A stretch of DNA of 64,000 bases from Margaritifera margaritifera (GCA_029931535.1 JAQPZY010001256.1:1451001-1515000); one strand, 5' to 3'. Counted from the first letter of the stretch, positions 11,785 to 22,890 are shown. The notes: generated by a model from the letters alone, not told the origin. Translations and numbers: made by a program.

Positions 11785-12836
11785 GATGAGAAAGAGTGTA
11801 AGCTGAGTCAAGATGTTGATAACTGAAAGTGTGTAGCTATCTGCTCACTCTGCCCTCCCCAGCAATCATAAGAAGAAAGAGAGAATCCATTAACATGGTG
11901 AAGAGATTAAAGGTGGATGACATAGAGAGGTGACGAGAAGGTTAGGGTCTATCAGGATGAGGTCTGCTCTGTTATTCCAACCAATGCTCTGCAACTCTGC
12001 CGAATGCTCACCCTTAATCGTGGACAAAGAAGATAGTAAGACTGGCAGAGGGAAAAAAGGAAGGAAACAGGATGTAGAGAAGAAGTAATAAATGAAAAAG
12101 AAATAAAAAGTGCCATCGTGCCACTTACAACACCATCGTAACAGTGGCTAGTCACCTGGGGGGGGGGGGGACATACCTAAACTAACATGGGGTTCTGAAA
12201 CGACACATGGGCAAATACAAATCTGAATGAATGTGTTTTGAGAACAAATTGACAACACGTGGGACAAATAACAGAATAAATTCAAAAATAGTTTTCAATG
12301 AAAAGATTGTAAGTGTTACTTGGTACTCTGATGTATGGTGCTATGTGGCACTTTGAAGTATAGACTGACTCCAGTAAAGTATGTATGTAAATATGATCCT
12401 TTTCGTCCTAATTGCAAGAACTATCAAAAGGGAAAATACAACTAAGTATGACTGAATTATTTCCAGTACACAAATTAGCTAGTTCAACCAAAGTGCTAAT
12501 CAAAAATAATTGCAGAAGAATTACTAATAAAGCTCCAGATAAAACGCAAACAAATCATTGATTTTACTTACACTCCGACAATGGGGTATCTTAAAGTCAA
12601 AGTAAAGGATAAAAGGATAGGGTGGGGTGATAAAGTCTGCTCGAAACAAATGAACAAGGTCCTAGAATTTTAGAATAAATTTCAAAAGAATTTTGATAAA
12701 CATTAAATTTCAAAGTAGAAGAAAAGTATTTGATGTACTTGTGTTTTAGAGAGAATGTGTAGAAGGGTAAACTAAACATATCTCCTACAAAGTTCTTTTT
12801 CTGGATCACTCGTACTTCCATTTGTGTCAAATTGTG
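11782..12836. other. Non-coding stretch with a poly-G tract
   Basis: Purine-rich sequence at 11860-12110, then a run of 13 G at 12158-12170, then ordinary AT-rich DNA. No gene is recognisable. Confidence 0.4.
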
Positions 12837-14368
12837 AGTGTAATTGGATGAAGCCAGGTGGAATTGGATTTAGCGAAGACACTGAAAACAATTTCGCGAA
12901 TGAAATGTGTATTTGTAATATAATTGAACGATGAATGAATCTGACACAATAATCGTGCGCATAAAGTCCAACAATTGATTTAACAGAGTTCAACAACGGA
13001 TACAAGAAAATGATATCGTTTCCAAATGGAACTAATCAGAACATGCAACTTCAACGAATAATCAAACGAGAATCAACGTATACAACTTATAAACAAATAT
13101 GATTGATATATAGATCTATCACCAAGGATGATCAATGTATAGAATTTAATATGAATAATGTATGATTCTATCACCAAGGGTGATCAATGTAAAAAAATTT
13201 ATACAAAAATAAAAGCAATGAATGGATCGTCGACATGTACGATGCATGTACAATTGATTTTCACTCGTATAGCAATATTGAATTAATATTTTCACACATA
13301 TATTGATATTGAACAATATTTATTCAAAAATGTAACATATATATCTCGTGGCGTCCAGTTGACGATCACGACGTATTTCCGGTTCCACGGCTCTAGTCGA
13401 ATGGTCAAGGAGCCACCACGCATGGCCAGCTCCTCCCAGTTTTCCGTAGGATCCTTCCAGAGCGTCCTTATTCCCTACAAATGCGTTGGTCCCTAAGTTT
13501 TGGTCCCTCACTGCGAGTAAACCAGTACTGTCATCCGAGCCAACGTCACCATCGACCGCATTATCCGGGTCAAACAAAACCCCACAGAGTTCTACGACTC
13601 CCTATCAAAAACAGCTAAAAATACAATGACTGAGCCATGTAGTACATGAGACACGGTTAAGTACGAATAGATTGCTATACATTACGCATGCGATCACATG
13701 AATTGGCTTCGTTATACATTAAATCATTTCATCAGAACTACTGTACGATATAATTATTATAATAACCACGTTCATACATGAATCTGTGTCCGACAAGAAT
13801 AATCTCACTGGATTATAAGAACTCGAACATTACTAATCCATTAAAGCATGCAACATCTAATTTAATTTGTATGTTCAGTTATAAAAATGGCTAACTTGAA
13901 CCACACTATAGTATATTTGATAGCATGGCGTTATGCGACATAGGTCTGACTCTCTGTCAAATTTAGAATAAATTCTGAAACATCCAATACATAATACACA
14001 TTCTATCACATAAAACGGATAGCAAGAAAGAATGCAATTTTATATTTTACATACCTCTACAGCTGAAGATTGCTTCCGTAAAGTGGACAGCTTCCAGACA
14101 AAACTCGTTATATTGTAATTATACAGAGATAACCTAGCGTTATAAGTAACGCTGTAATCATATCTTCTACCAGAGAACTCACGGTAATTGGGTTTCTCAC
14201 TGAAGGCACTTTGCGCGTGTAGCAGTGGGCAACCCGAACTCGGTACTTTGAAATAACCACGGCTAAAAATAAACCACCCTCGGGTAAAACTATACGCTGC
14301 AACGAAACCCGAGTACATTTTCGTTCATATATAATGCATAAACATTTCACTACACACAATTCCGTGAC
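12837..14368 (-). repeat. Interspersed repeat family A, copy 2 (inverted)
   Basis: Reverse-complement copy of 5071-6542. Beyond the end of copy 1 it extends about 50 bp (12837-12890) into sequence shared only with copy 3. The exon-like segment (13320-13577 on the - strand) is open for 85 codons here, reading DPDNAVDGDVGSDD, then GGAGHAWWLLDHSTRAVE and onward. A second frame over the same bases is also protein-like (NWEELAMRGGSLTIRLEPWN). The DG...WW.LDh...v...rR order faintly recalls fucolectin/F5-8C-type galactose-binding folds, but the true frame is unclear. The upstream segment (14040-14318) ends at a GTATGT donor as in copy 1. Copy 2 is the best-preserved copy. Confidence 0.75.
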
Positions 14369-14399
14369 CGTGATTGTGGGAGTGAGTATTGGCAAAATT

Positions 14400-15257
14400 T
14401 GCCAAAATTTCTCTGATTTCCCTATTTTAACTTTGTACCATGTAGTAATTAATTAAAACAAATACTATACAAATAATTCTTTTCTGTTATTTCCTTTCCT
14501 TACCTTAATGTGTTCAAAATCCCATAACCCGCAGTTGTAACTGTAAATATCAAATGACTCCAACAAAGAATCAGATCAACACTATCCACTGTTCGAGCTT
14601 TATATTTCTCTCATTCCCTAGCAGTATGGATATAGATTTTCCGGGCGGAACGCCAATGCGGAAAATCCCTATCCTACCTCATAAGTTACCTTTATTTCTC
14701 ACATTCCTATATGTGTATGATCGTTTTGTCCAGTGTAGAACACAGGTGCAGGATAGCTCTATACTACCTCACGCGTGACCTTATCTTGACTCGTGGAATA
14801 TTTTGACCTTCTACTGCGAGCATAGTGCACACAAAGTATAAAAAAACTTCGCGATTTCCATCATCACTTGAACATTCTTTTACAATAATGAAGATAAACA
14901 TCAATTGCAGCACATTCATGTACTAAAATGAGCAGTAGTTGACATTAGGTGTCCAGCAAACAGGCTGTTTCGTTCTGATCGACGTGGCTACATGTACGGC
15001 TTCTTTAGTCCAATTTCTAGTTGAAAAAGCCGTCGCTGTAATTGTTACTGTAGGGTAAGTCAATTCTAGATCAAAGTTGAATAGAGGACTGTTTCTGTAT
15101 TTTTTGTCTGTCTTGATTAATCTTATCGTTAAGAGTGGACTATATATTTTTACGTGTTCACATTCGTATGATTGCGCAAGTTATCTACAGTACACAACTC
15201 GGACGCTGTGCATTGCCATTACCATAGCCGTTTCGACCACTGTTCTTTGAAAGCAAA
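14400..15257. other. Non-coding stretch before the LTR element
   Basis: The 74-codon frame at 14554-14778 has no recognisable motif. No terminal repeats or splice-bounded exons are seen. Confidence 0.4.
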
Positions 15258-15261
15258 AATG
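15258..15261. repeat. Target-site duplication AATG (left)
   Basis: AATG directly precedes the TGTTATG start of the 5' LTR and recurs directly after the end of the 3' LTR remnant (18069-18072). Confidence 0.65.
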
Positions 15262-15502
15262 TGTTATGTATGATGTTTATATAATATTATAAATATTTTG
15301 GGAAATTATAAATGTTTCTTCGCTTTAATATTTGCTTAAATCTTAATGTTATCAGGAAAAACATGTTTAACTAGTGTCCTTGAATTAGGTTGTTTTGATC
15401 AATATGTTTTCTCAATTTGAAGGTCAAGGTTGAATTTTTGTTTACAAGTAAAATTCCATTAAGATGACACACATTCTATTACATTCTGTTATGTGACCAA
15501 TC

Positions 15503-15512
15503 TTTATATATA
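15503..15512 (+). promoter_or_regulatory. TATA-like box in the LTR
   Basis: TTTATATATA inside the LTR, about 240 bp from its start and followed by ordinary sequence, so it stands out as a possible core promoter. Confidence 0.4.
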
Positions 15513-15928
15513 CCATGTTTGGTGGACATTTATTCAGTTTTGACATTACCATCAGTCTTGTAAAGAGCTATTACAGTTGTGAAAATTCATTCCAAATTCT
15601 AAGAGAGGAATTATTTTAAATATTCATTGGATTATAACAGTGCTCATAAACTTTTGGATTTTGGATTTTAATTGATGATTTTGGAATTTAACTGAACTTA
15701 TTCAGAGATTTTGGAATACTTCATTTTGACATCAGCACATCAAGATTACTAGTACATCAGGACTTTGGAGACCATTAGCACATCATAACATTCAAGGACA
15801 CAGCCGTGAATTCGGAACATTCTATATTTAGGACTTGTGATTAGAACAATCATTCTTATTGGATTATTAGGATTTCAAAACACATTACTGTAAGTGACTT
15901 TTTTGATTTTTCATTTTAATTATCTAGT

Positions 15929-15934
15929 AATAAA
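15929..15934 (+). promoter_or_regulatory. AATAAA poly(A) signal in the LTR
   Basis: AATAAA about 80 bp before the LTR end, where the R/U5 part would be expected. Confidence 0.4.
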
Positions 15935-16017
15935 TTGCTTGTTGATTTTTACTTGATTTGTTGGTTTCACTTTCTTTCTGTTACATTTTTCTTAGACCAT
16001 AGAGTCGTAACAGAAAT

Positions 16018-16039
16018 TGGGGGCTCGTCGTTCCGGGAT
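16018..16039 (+). other. Primer-binding site, tRNA-Pro-like with a 3-nt insertion
   Basis: Five bases after the LTR comes TGGGGGCTCGTC, then GTT, then CCGGGAT. The two outer blocks equal the well-known tRNA-Pro primer site of gammaretroviruses split by three extra bases. The primer may be a lineage-specific tRNA whose T-arm differs, or the GTT may be an insertion in this copy. Confidence 0.7.
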
Positions 16040-16182
16040 CTGAATTTCTTTAAAGCATATTAGAGATATTAAATTTATCTTTGAAATTCATATTGATTTT
16101 GTCTCGGAGAATTTTTTTTTTTTCTTTGGCAAAGATTTTTAATAGAGAAATTTTCTTTGTGTGAAACCAACAAGCATTTACA

Positions 16183-18051
16183 ATGGCATCTAATGTTCAG
16201 AATTTCATTTCAGAACCTACCCAGGAGGGGTTAGAGTGCATGAGAAAATATGAGTTGCTCGAGCTTGCCAGAAAATACTGTCTATCTGAGGCAAAAGTAT
16301 CATTGAAAAAACAAGAGATAAAGATTATTTTGATTCAGTATTTAGTAGGAAAGGGAATTTTTGAAAATAGTGCTTTAAGTTTGAAGAGAAAGCCTGTATC
16401 TGGTTCTGACAGGAAATTAAGGGAATTAGAGTTAAAGAACCAGATGGATTTAGAATTGGCAAAGCTTCAGATTCAGAGAGAGAGAGAGAAAGAAGAGAGG
16501 CATATACAAATGCAGAAGGAAGAAAGGCAAATGCAGATGGAGAGAGAGAAAGAAGAGAGGCAGATGCAAAGAGAAGAAAGGGAAATGCAATTTAAATTAA
16601 GAGAATTAAAACTGGCAAACGGAGCACACTCCACTCCTTTAAACACAAGTTCAGGTTTTGATGTTACTAGATATATTAGGTTAGTACCCCCTTTTCAGGA
16701 AAAAGAAGTAGATAAATACTTTCTTCATTTCGAGAAAATTGCTGAAAACTTGAAATGGCCCAGAGAGCATTGGACTTTGTTATTACAAAGTGTACTAATT
16801 GGCAAAGCTCGTGAAGTCTACATTTCACTGTCAGTACAACAAAGCACTGATTATGATGTGGTTAAGGAGTACATCTTGAAAGCTTATGAGTTGGTACCAG
16901 AGGCATATCGACAAAGGTTTAGGAATTGTAGAAAAGAAACTGGACAAACTCATGTCGAATTTGCAAGGGATAAAGAACAACTATTTGATAGGTGGTGCTC
17001 AGCCAAGAAAGTTGATCAAGCTTATGATAACCTCCGACAACTCGTATTAATTGAAGAGTTCAAAAGGTGTATCCATAGTGATGTTAAAACCTATCTTGAC
17101 GAGCAGAATGTGGAAACTTTGGAAAATGCTGCTCGTATGGCTGATGATTATTCCTTGACTCACAAAATTTCATTTGGCAATAAGTCGTCCTCTCAGCAGT
17201 TTTCTGGTAAAAAACCATTTCAATCTCATTCGAGTACTTCCAAATTTCACAACAGCACAACTGTTAGGAACCAAACATCTGATAAGACTGATCAGAAATC
17301 CTTATCTCTTCCTACGTGCACTTATTGTAAAACGAAAGGGCACGTTATTTCTGATTGCTTCAAGTTGAAAAATAAGCAACAGAGAAAAGACAGAGCTTTT
17401 CCAAATGCTCTTATTTCTACGAGGTCAAGGTCACGGTCTTGTATTGAAAGCAATACATTTGTTGGGTCAAACAAACCCCAGTCTGATTCTATTTTGGAGG
17501 CTTATGAACCATTCATGTCAGAAGGTTCTATATCACTTATTGGTGATTCTGCCAAGCCTATCCCAATTAAAATATTAAGGGACACTGGAGCTTCTCAGAG
17601 TCTTTTATTATCAGGTACTTTGCCTTTATCTGAGGAGTCTTCTTCAAGCGAAAGTGTTCTTGTTCAGGGAGTAGAGTGCGGCTTTGTAAATGTTCCTCTC
17701 CATTGTGTAAATTTGGCATCAGACTTAGTTTCTGGACCTGTGACTGTTGGGGCAGTGACTTCTTTACCCATAGAGGGTGTTCATTTATTACTAGGCAATG
17801 ACCTAGCTGGAGATAAGGTTGTGGTTAATCCACTTGTAACTGACAAGCCTTGTTTGGATCAGAAAGTTGATCCTGTCGAAACTGAAATCCCTGATTTGTA
17901 CCCTGCTTGTGCAGTTACTAGAGCTATGGCAAAAAGAGCTCTTGAGATTGATGTTGATCAGGATATTATTCCTTTAGCTGACACATGTATTGGTCAGTTT
18001 TGTGATGAGGTCACTTTTTCCTCAGGTATTGATCAATTACATTTTTCTTAG
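16183..18051 (+). CDS. gag: Gag-protease polyprotein of a Gmr1-like gypsy element (truncated)
   Basis: An ORF of 622 codons. Residues 20-60 are a helical SAP-like segment. Residues ~78-145 are a highly charged coiled coil with EKEERQMQ repeats. Residues ~160-330 are the capsid; the part from AYRQRFRNC (about 241) to NAARMADDYS (about 325) has the helix pattern of a SCAN domain. A CCHC zinc knuckle is formed by C379, C382, H387 and C392. A retropepsin begins at about 455, with D467-T-G-A and a second conserved LLLGNDLAGD near 535. The usual protein would continue into RT and integrase. Here it ends after HFS, and the TAG lies inside the 3' LTR remnant. The frame has no stops or frameshifts, so the insertion is young or the frame is maintained. 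Gag packages element RNA in cytoplasmic particles; protease activity is uncertain because the domain may be incomplete. Confidence 0.9.
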   Translation: MASNVQNFISEPTQEGLECMRKYELLELARKYCLSEAKVSLKKQEIKIILIQYLVGKGIFENSALSLKRKPVSGSDRKLRELELKNQMDLELAKLQIQREREKEERHIQMQKEERQMQMEREKEERQMQREEREMQFKLRELKLANGAHSTPLNTSSGFDVTRYIRLVPPFQEKEVDKYFLHFEKIAENLKWPREHWTLLLQSVLIGKAREVYISLSVQQSTDYDVVKEYILKAYELVPEAYRQRFRNCRKETGQTHVEFARDKEQLFDRWCSAKKVDQAYDNLRQLVLIEEFKRCIHSDVKTYLDEQNVETLENAARMADDYSLTHKISFGNKSSSQQFSGKKPFQSHSSTSKFHNSTTVRNQTSDKTDQKSLSLPTCTYCKTKGHVISDCFKLKNKQQRKDRAFPNALISTRSRSRSCIESNTFVGSNKPQSDSILEAYEPFMSEGSISLIGDSAKPIPIKILRDTGASQSLLLSGTLPLSEESSSSESVLVQGVECGFVNVPLHCVNLASDLVSGPVTVGAVTSLPIEGVHLLLGNDLAGDKVVVNPLVTDKPCLDQKVDPVETEIPDLYPACAVTRAMAKRALEIDVDQDIIPLADTCIGQFCDEVTFSSGIDQLHFS

Positions 18052-18068
18052 ACCATAGATTCGTAACA
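18037..18068 (+). repeat. 3' LTR remnant (last 32 bp)
   Basis: It matches 15981-16012 with one visible difference (ATAGATTCG for ATAGAGTCG). It supplies the Gag stop codon and the terminal CA, and AATG follows it directly. Confidence 0.85.
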
Positions 18069-18261
18069 AATGTGTTTAAACATCATTTAACATTAACACT
18101 GAACTTTTCAGTGTAAACTTCACTTTTTACTCTCTATTTTAAGGAAAGGAAATTTTTAATGGGTGTTTTGCTGTTTGAAAATTACATCAGTATTCACAAT
18201 ATGCCATTTTGACTTCGACCCTCACTTTTCAATCAGGAATGTGAGAAAAAGAATCATGTAT

Positions 18262-18392
18262 TATGCTTCAGTGTAGAATAGGAAAATTCCACCCTTGAGA
18301 TCAATATTTTGCGTCACACACTCGACAAAGCCTCGTATCTGACGCAATATTCTGACCTCGGGTGGAATTGTCCTATTCTACACCGACGCATA
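18262..18392. repeat. Fold-back (MITE-like) palindrome
   Basis: The left arm TGTAGAATAGGAAAATTCCA and onward (18272-18316) pairs with the right arm (18340-18382), which ends GGAATTGTCCTATTCTACA. The arms are about 45 bp and mostly complementary, with a ~23-bp loop. Weaker pairing continues outward (TATGCTTCAG with CCGACGCATA). It lies between the LTR element and the tyrosine-recombinase pseudogene. Confidence 0.75.
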
Positions 18393-18554
18393 TGACGGAT
18401 TTCTATTAATCTTGAATCAGGGACTATCGTTTTACGTATAAAGGGAAATAACTCAGCATTGAATATTTTGACATCTGAGATTGACAGTTGTCGCCACTTT
18501 TCAAAACATTGTATTTTTTCCCATAATTTTGACTGAGATAGGTAAATTTTACAA

Positions 18555-19967
18555 ATGGAAGATCAAGTTAGTGATTCAAGGTTTACAATAGTCGCTGAGG
18601 CCATTTAAATACCTTTTTTAAAAGTTAGTGAAAATTCTAACACTACACAAAACAGCAGTCACGTTTAACTTTTCAAATCATTTTGCTTGGCAAAGAAAGA
18701 GAAGCGTAACATTCATAAAAACCTTGCAAATGAACTAGATAATCAACTTTTTCAGTTTCTACCTTCTCTTAAAAGTAAAAAAATGATGCAATGAGCCAAC
18801 AACCATGCGAAGAATGATCAGCAGTTTTGATAGATACTTGAAACAACACAATTATGGGTTCGTCCTAGTGTCATCGCATGAATTTAGCAAAACTTGGGAT
18901 GAACTGAAGGACAAACAAAAACAAATTAGGAGTCACGGAAAAGGAAACAAACCTCTGAAATCTGATCCACTGATTAAAGAAGTAAATACATTGTATCAAT
19001 CAGGTCAGCTGGGTAGTGGTCTTAATATGAGCCTTATCAATACAGTGTGGTTTAATAAAACTCTGTATTTTGCCATGAGAGGCATCGCGAAATGTGCTGG
19101 TAAAATGTTTCTTTTAACTTTGATGAAAATATGGTCCTCCAATATCTTGAATATTTTGAACCCAATACCAACTCTAGATCTGAAGAAGATATACACAACC
19201 TAAGACCATGTCTCCCAAGTACATGTACTAGACTCCCCAAAATGCAAAGATATGCCGTATGATGACTAACCTTGTATACAAATCCCACCGTCCCGAAGAT
19301 TATTGGAATAAAGATGATCTTTACAATTTGGCTGTAGAAACCCATGACAAGAAGCCAAGAACGCATGAAATGTGGTTCTTGCGTGCACCTATGAAAACTA
19401 ATAATATTGTCAATCTCATGAAACGTATGGCGAGGGCAGCCAACTTTCCTAGAGAATAAAAGAATAACAAACACAAGTGTTAGGAAACACTGGTGCAAAA
19501 GATGATAGATCACGCTGTTCCTGACTTCGTTCAAGTTTACGCGACTGGTCATAAGAAACTTAAAAGTTTGAAGAACTATCGTACAATAAATAACACTCAA
19601 AAATTTGCAATTTCAAACATTCTGTCATCTGAAACATTTTATAAGACAAGAGTTTTCTCAGAGATCTAAAACACTATATCTACAGCTTATTGAAAAAATA
19701 TCTGACCTCCTGGATTTGATGCCAGCTCGTCAAAGCAGCCAACTACAGTGTACATGTTCATCAACATTTACTCCGTCACGAGGTTCCAGCTTCGCCCAGT
19801 TCAATAGCAGCAAGCAGACTTTTGGGTCTCTTTTGTATGAAGCAACACTCACTTAACGGTGGAAACATTATCGTCATTTTAAATTACAACCTTCAAATAA
19901 CTCAGGTTCAAGTGGAAATTTAGCCAAAGAGGTTTTGACTTTGACTAGGATTGAAGTCTTGATGTAA
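18555..19967 (+). pseudogene. Decayed DUF3504/Crypton-like tyrosine recombinase
   Basis: Pieces in changing frames follow the order of the DUF3504 (Crypton-derived, ZMYM/KIAA1958-like) family. A possible start MEDQVSDSRFTIV is at 18555. Then come KGNKPLKSDPLIKEV, LYQSGQLG, SLINTVWFNKTLYFAMRG (18805-19203, including the region of the first catalytic Arg), RPEDYWNKDD and LMKRMARAANF (19259-19459), LVQKMIDHAVPDF and YATGHKKLKSLKNY (about 19490-19670), and finally FGSLLYEATL (about 19820). GHK and the Tyr of LKNY correspond to the catalytic His and the nucleophile. The box with the second Arg (HxxR) is disrupted by two stops near 19457-19480. At least one frameshift and several stops make it non-functional. 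It could descend from a Crypton element or from a host gene derived from one. Confidence 0.75.
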
Positions 19968-20279
19968 TATTTAAACTCGTTGTACGTTGTGGTTGAGTCT
20001 ATTTTTTGAAACTCTATGGAATTGATTTGGCGCCTCATTCTCAATAGGAATCTTCAAATTTCTCCTTATTCTTTGTACTTTTAATTTAAATGCTATATAT
20101 TAGTTCTGATAACGCTGTCATGAAACGAAAGAAAATGGGAATTTGTTAGGCGAAGTAATGCTGTCAAAGAAAGATTATTGATCCTTATTTTCTCTTCATC
20201 AATTTCAAAACTACGATTTAAAGTATGTTCCTAAAGTCCTGACAACTTGTCTTAAGTTCCAAATAAGACACATAATTAG

Positions 20280-20560
20280 TTCCGATTTATGGCTTATGAC
20301 CATAGGTTTCACGATCCATTTCAAACACTTCTATCTCATCAAGCCAACATACATGGAGTGACATTAAGTGTGGCAGTCCTTCATCTCCAACCTTATGCTT
20401 TAATTTTAACGAAGGGCGATGCATGTGGCACAATCTCAAGTTTGCCGAAAGCCAATCCCAGCATTTAAATGCTTTCATCTAACTGGGCAGACAATTGAAT
20501 GGTGTCCACCAAAGTTCGTCCCAGGTAGAATTGTCTACATTTCTATTCAATATCATTTGC
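20280..20560 (-). repeat. Interspersed repeat family C, copy 1
   Basis: Diverged match in the same orientation to 47150-47500. Shared blocks on the - strand are GGACGAACTT.GGTGGACA, CAATTGTCTG.CCAGTTAGATG, AAAGCATTTA, GAGATGAAGG and AGTTTG.CTTGATG. Both copies carry a short open frame with GDEGL/RDEGL followed by ..E.FE., so the parent was perhaps coding. Confidence 0.5.
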
Positions 20561-21229
20561 TTGTAAAGTTTACTAACTTAAAGGGCAAGGAGAGCACGGG
20601 CTCAAACATATGAATAAACAAAAAATATCCGTTGAAGCAATAAAACATAGCTCCCTGGATTATGTCTACTTGTTACCTACACCAACTACTACTACTGATG
20701 TTCGTACTACTTCTTATCAAAATAACGATACGATCAGTGTAACAGCTAATCCAAGTGTACAGTACACATATCGATTAGACATACAAGATACATTAGTCAC
20801 ATATAATTTAATATTAATGAGGTCGCATTGCTCATAGATGACTTTCTTTTGATTACACGATTAAAAATAAGACAGAACAATTATATGCCTCTAACTATGG
20901 AATATTTTCGTAAAGCGTTGCAAAATAATCATCGTATGCGCTAATTTGTCCAAAACCTGCAGACACATAAGAATGACATGACGACCTACAATCCTCTGAA
21001 TATGACCGTTGCAAGACAGCACACCCAGCATTATTCCCAGTTGCTAGATGACGTTAGTGTTATGTGGGATTTCTAGATTGGTTCTCTCCTTTTGTAATTT
21101 TTGCCCACGAGCTAATGTTTAGAAGCAGGAAACCAAGAGGTCTGTAGTGCACATATGCCAACTGAAGGAGGAAGTGTGGGCGAGTTAGACCACATTCATG
21201 AGAAAAACAAATATCTCTTGAATATAGTG
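20561..21229. other. Non-coding stretch
   Basis: A 75-codon Thr-rich frame at 20610-20837 shows no recognisable domain. I see nothing else here. Confidence 0.35.
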
Positions 21230-21280
21230 CAGTGGTTCCCAAACGTTTTTACGCAGTACCAGTATAGGGTCGCGAGGCAG
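21230..21280 (+). mobile_element. hAT-like transposon end
   Basis: CAGTGGTTCCCAAACGTTTT followed by GGGTCGCGAGGC is the typical start of hAT (Charlie-type) elements and their non-autonomous relatives. I see no partner inverted repeat (GTTTGGGAACCACTG) nearby, so this is a solitary end or a decayed copy. Confidence 0.5.
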
Positions 21281-21904
21281 AGAAGTTAATTCACTGAACA
21301 AAAAAACTATACATGGCCAGAAGTAACCATTCGGTGATATTCGGCTTGGCTAAGCACGCATAAAGTCTGAAGACCGAAAAGAAACATTAATGGACAAGAG
21401 AAAGGAGCTCAGAGTATGAACGAACAAGTTTTCATATACCTTACTAGAATGTAACAACTCATATTTGTTAAATGAATATAAGCGAGTTTTCATCTGATAT
21501 CCCAAACATGTAAAACCAGTTTATTTTTCTGCAATGCGACCAATCTATTTTTAGGGAGAATGCACGTGTGAGGTGGTATTCGGACGTGTGTAACGCAGGG
21601 CTCCTTATCAGCCCATAGAATATAGTCAAAATTGGCCACAGCAGGACGATTTAAACAAATATCCAGCTTCCATCTTCATAGGGGTACGGACATACTGATA
21701 TCCGTTCGTTTGTACGACTCGATCGTTTAAAAATGTGACCTTGCTTGTTCGACACATGTACGTATGTGCCAATGAAAAACTCGTGCATCCAACCACAATA
21801 AACACTTTATGTGAACATTTATAAGTAACTAAACGTTCCGGTGCCTGGGCGTAAAACCGACGGAATTCATAGTAGACCATGACATTCGTTGTTTTATGAT
21901 CCAT

Positions 21905-22225
21905 ACTGGTGTATCAAGTTAGCATGAGCTCGCACAATAAAAATCGTGTATATAAACAGTACTTTTGTATCAACGCAACATGAACTCATGCAACAAAAGT
22001 CATGTGTATAATTAATGCTGGTGTGTCAACAAAACATGAACTCGTACAGTAAAATATCGTGTACATGATTAATACTGATTCTTGAACATAACATGAACTC
22101 GTACAATAAAAATCATGCACATAATCTTGGTGTATCAACACAAAATGAACTCGTAGTATAAAAATCATGTACATAATCAATACTGGTGTAAAAACTCAAC
22201 ATGTACTCGTACAAAAACAATCCAT
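21905..22225. repeat. ~55-bp minisatellite
   Basis: Six diverged units on the pattern GTGTATCAACA..ACATGAAC, TCGTACAATAAAAATCATGT and ACATAATCAATACTG. Confidence 0.8.
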
Positions 22226-22889
22226 TAAGGACACTTCACTCTATGATAACATTAAAATTATAAAACAACTATCATACACTTGTATGCATTTATTTCCCAG
22301 ACAAATAGGGTTTTAAAGTCATTATTTTTTTGTAAAATTATCGTTAGCCATACATGTGTTGCAACATCTAAAATTATTTCTATTACCTTTATCTGTCTCC
22401 ACCCATTCTTCCATCCATCCATCCTTCCATCCATCCATACATACATACATACATACATACAACCAACATTCTATCTATTTATATGCATGCATGCCTGTCT
22501 ATTTATCTATCTTTTAATCTGCTTGTCCACACCCTTTTGCCTGTCTCTCATCTGTGAACTCTTAGAAAGCAATTATATACTTAGAACGTAGCCACCCCCA
22601 CCCCCCACCCCTGTCGTTGGCTGTCTTATTTAGAGAAAGAGCGTCATGCACATAATGGATGTGCGGAAAAGGAGGACGTCTTCATGCAAAAATGATGACA
22701 GAGGTATGAAAGGGCTTACCTCTATTTAAGGTACAATATGATATAAGTGGCTAGTCTAAACATCCACCTTAAGCTCTAGACAGCTATCGTTCTAATCCAG
22801 AATGAGTATCTCTCTATATTAATTTTTGTTTGACATCAACTCTAGCCGAGTTCAGATTGTATACAGCCATTTTAAACCTAGCTTCTGAG

Positions 22890-22890
<1 letters not shown>
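22226..22890. other. Non-coding stretch with short CATA/CATC repeats
   Basis: Short tetranucleotide runs (CATC, CATA, CATG) at 22410-22490 and a C-rich tract near 22593. The open frames across it derive from these repeats. Confidence 0.5.

Larger units (their letters stand above)
15262..16012 (+). repeat. 5' LTR (751 bp)
   Basis: It begins TGTTATGTATGATG and ends ATAGAGTCGTAACA. Both ends match the reverse complement of the solo LTR at 56481-57233, which fixes its limits. It contains a TATA-like box and an AATAAA. Confidence 0.9.
15262..18068 (+). mobile_element. Internally deleted Gmr1-like Ty3/gypsy LTR retrotransposon
   Basis: The element runs TG...CA and is flanked by AATG direct repeats. 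In order it holds a 751-bp 5' LTR, a primer-binding site, a short leader and a 622-codon Gag-protease ORF. It then passes directly into the last 32 bp of the 3' LTR. Reverse transcriptase, RNase H, integrase and more than 700 bp of the 3' LTR are missing. Because TNT-type target duplications survive on both sides, the loss most likely happened after insertion by one internal deletion joining the gag-pol frame to the LTR tail. In this form it could not be copied as a normal LTR element, since the 3' U3-R is gone. A solo LTR of the same family lies at 56481-57233. Family assignment rests on the SCAN-like capsid, which is known to derive from Gmr1-like gypsy Gag. Confidence 0.85.

Noticed and set aside
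16183..18051. Host SCAN-domain gene
   Set aside because: LTR, primer site, CCHC knuckle, retropepsin motif and target duplications show it is a retrotransposon Gag-protease, not a domesticated gene.
19052..19600. 182-codon - strand ORF
   Set aside because: It is antisense to the tyrosine-recombinase relic, whose + strand blocks match a known family.
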